In this document: positions 6,278 to 7,425 of the stretch, in pieces | Position numbering within the stretch: position 1 is the stretch's first letter | Layout: every line of letters begins with the position of its first letter | NCBI GenBank assembly: GCA_017390825.1 | Contig: JAFPAK010000235.1 | Coordinates: 1-7,425, forward strand | Source of the DNA: Clostridia bacterium | GTDB taxonomy: Bacteria; Bacillota_A; Clostridia; Oscillospirales; Acutalibacteraceae | Length of the DNA stretch: 7,425 nt | Direction: 5' to 3' | Position numbers and translations under genes: made by a program | Notes under the pieces: generated by a model | What the model was told of the DNA's origin: nothing | What the model saw: the letters and a program-made list of their open reading frames with translations, nothing else | The model's database searches: none

Positions 6278-6314
6278 AACACCGCTCTGTATTTGCAGAG
6301 CGGTGTTACTTTTT
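6278..6314. terminator. Bidirectional terminator between mazF and the ABC operon
   Basis: A perfect 12-bp stem AACACCGCTCTG / CAGAGCGGTGTT (6278-6289 with 6296-6307) has loop TATTTG. On the plus strand ACTTTTT follows; on the minus strand the AAAA at 6276-6279 reads as TTTT. It can therefore end mazF and the converging ABC operon, whose stop codon overlaps the T-run. Confidence 0.88.
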
Positions 6315-7107
6315 AATTTAATAGCATTCGATCGTTATCAAATTCCTTTGCAATTGTTTTAGAATACATATCAAGCAGACCCTGTAATGTCATACCATCC
6401 CGTTCTTCGCCTTGTATATCTAGTATTATTCTGCCGCTGTCCATCATTATAGTGCGGCTACCGGTTTTTAATGCTGCTTTCAAATTATGAGTTATCATCA
6501 TCGTTGTAAGCTTATGCTCATTTACAATGCGATTGGTAATATCCATTATTTTTTCGGATGTGGAAGGATCAAGAGCCGCAGTATGCTCATCAAGTAATAA
6601 AAGGCTAGGTGGAACTATTGTACACATGAGTAAGGTTACTACCTGACGCTGACCACCTGACAGCAGACCGACCTTTGTCTTCATCCTGTCCTCAAGCCCC
6701 ATTTCGTATTCAGCAAGCTTTTCTTTAAACATTGATATATCTTTTTTGTTAAGTGCAATACCAAGCGCTTTTTTCTTGCTTCTTGAATAGGCGAGAGCCA
6801 GATTTTCTTCAATAGTAAGATTGGGAGCAGTGCCTTTCATAGGATCTTGAAATACTCTGCCAATCATTTTTGAACGTTTGTAATCAGGCATGTGGGTGAT
6901 ATCCTTACCGTCAAGCGCTATTGAGCCACCATCAATATCAAAGTTTCCGCAAATTGCATTAAATAATGTTGATTTTCCTGCGCCGTTTGAGCCGACCACA
7001 GTCACGAACTCACCATCATTTAGTGTTAATGAAAGACTGTTGAGTGCAATGTGCTCGTTGGGTGTTCCGACCAAAAAGGTTTTGGAAAGGTTATTAATTT
7101 CTAACAT
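6313..7107 (-). CDS. ABC transporter ATP-binding protein of the ABC_sub_bind-linked importer class
   Basis: This 264-residue ATPase would power an importer on the inner face of the membrane. All nucleotide-binding motifs are present in order: Walker A GSNGAGKST (39-47), Q-loop Q87 in VFQDP, signature LSGGQ (149-153), Walker B LLLLDE (169-174), D-loop ALD (178-180) and H-loop H207. The sequences GRVFQDPMKGTAPNLTIEENLALAY-like and LLLLDEHTAALDP are typical of COG1101, the ATPase that pairs with COG4120 permeases and ABC_sub_bind (COG2984) binding proteins; streptococcal TrpXYZ tryptophan import belongs to this class. The frame stays open 60 codons upstream, but the ATG at 7107 follows AAGGAGG (7117-7123) by 9 bases and begins the conserved MLEINNLSKTF. 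It overlaps the permease stop by one base (TAATG). The substrate cannot be read from the sequence; an amino acid is a reasonable guess. Confidence 0.92.
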   Translation of the reverse strand: MLEINNLSKTFLVGTPNEHIALNSLSLTLNDGEFVTVVGSNGAGKSTLFNAICGNFDIDGGSIALDGKDITHMPDYKRSKMIGRVFQDPMKGTAPNLTIEENLALAYSRSKKKALGIALNKKDISMFKEKLAEYEMGLEDRMKTKVGLLSGGQRQVVTLLMCTIVPPSLLLLDEHTAALDPSTSEKIMDITNRIVNEHKLTTMMITHNLKAALKTGSRTIMMDSGRIILDIQGEERDGMTLQGLLDMYSKTIAKEFDNDRMLLN

Positions 7108-7425
7108 TAGCGAGCGCCTCCTTTTTTGACCTTTGAACGGCGGACAGCTGCTTTTATTGCCGGAACAGTTAAAGCTATTGCAACAATAACAGCGCTTATC
7201 AGCTTTAACATATATGCAGGAAGTAAATTCAAATCGGTAGCTATTGCAATTATTGTTCTGTATATCAATGAGCCTACTACAGCACATATTATACCTATCG
7301 TTACACTGCGTTTCCCGAAAATAACTTCACCGATAATTACAGAAGCAAGCCCGACAACGAGTATGCCGACTCCGGAATTTATATCGGCAAAGCATTGATA
7401 TTGAGCTATCAAAGCTCCGTTCAAC
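7107..7425 (-). CDS. ABC transporter permease, C-terminal part (5' partial)
   Basis: The frame runs off the right edge, so only about the last 105 residues are seen and the TTG at the edge is not a real start. The visible part has three hydrophobic segments: SGVGILVVGLASVIIGEVIF, then the segment after GKRSVTIG ending near IIAIA, then LLPAYMLKLISAVIVAIAL. A basic cytoplasmic tail (RRSKVKKGGAR) follows. The block ALIAQYQCFADINSGVGILVVGLASVIIGE is characteristic of COG4120 permeases, relatives of BPD_transp_2 branched-chain amino acid permeases. Its TAA stop overlaps the ATPase ATG, so the two are translationally coupled and form one importer. The rest of the permease and the expected binding-protein gene should lie to the right, beyond the window. 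Confidence 0.88.
   Translation of the reverse strand, partial: LNGALIAQYQCFADINSGVGILVVGLASVIIGEVIFGKRSVTIGIICAVVGSLIYRTIIAIATDLNLLPAYMLKLISAVIVAIALTVPAIKAAVRRSKVKKGGAR
7117..7123 (-). promoter_or_regulatory. Ribosome binding site of the ABC ATPase
   Basis: AAGGAGG on the minus strand, a perfect Shine-Dalgarno core, lies 9 bases before the ATG ending at 7107 and within the last codons of the permease. It decides the ATPase start against the longer open frame. Confidence 0.85.

Noticed and set aside
7108..7287. 60-codon N-terminal extension of the ABC ATPase on the minus strand.
   Set aside because: It is an out-of-frame reading of the permease gene, rich in Cys, and a perfect Shine-Dalgarno sequence precedes the ATG at 7107.

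Overview
The window looks like chromosomal DNA from an AT-rich, low-GC Gram-positive bacterium, most likely an anaerobic gut or rumen Clostridia member (Ruminococcus/Oscillospirales type). The clues are a dockerin-type calcium-binding repeat, a MazF very close to Bacillus EndoA, a DnaD-domain protein next to a DnaI-type helicase loader, a DUF3048 (YerB-like) lipoprotein, and an ABC transporter of the class linked to ABC_sub_bind binding proteins. The taxon is inferred from gene content only. No tRNA, rRNA, CRISPR array, insertion sequence, phage structural gene or integrase was seen.

Layout, left to right. (1) 2-580 (+) is the C-terminal part of a probably exported protein with a dockerin repeat and a PsbP-like domain; an intrinsic terminator at 595-625 closes it. 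(2) putP, a Na+/proline symporter (761-2254, +), is a single-gene unit with its own sigma-A-type promoter (667-695) and terminator (2270-2301). (3) A second consensus-like promoter (2332-2360), with symmetric repeats around it, drives a tight four-gene run: XRE-family regulator (2393-2764), DnaD-domain primosome protein (2765-3697), DnaI/DnaC-type helicase loader (3714-4676, TTG start) and DUF3048 lipoprotein (4703-5779), closed by a terminator at 5785-5829. (4) A monocistronic mazF/ndoA-like endoribonuclease (5914-6258, +) has no antitoxin gene beside it. (5) A hairpin at 6278-6314 serves as a shared terminator against the converging minus-strand operon, of which an ABC ATPase (6313-7107) and the C-terminal part of its permease (7107-7425) are visible.

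How the genes fit together: the DnaD-domain protein and the ATPase together look like the helicase-loading part of a primosome. They match the Bacillus dnaB-dnaI pair in order and in domain plan (winged helix plus two DDBH2 modules, then a zinc-cluster AAA+ loader). An XRE repressor-like gene heads the operon and may control it. The ABC genes are translationally coupled and form one importer whose substrate cannot be read from the sequence. Most of the window is ordinary core-genome content. The points most worth checking are the XRE-led primosome operon with its operator-like repeats, the MazF without a neighbouring antitoxin, and the MazF-type UACAU site in a hairpin just after the mazF stop codon. 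No stretch over 300 bases lacks a gene.
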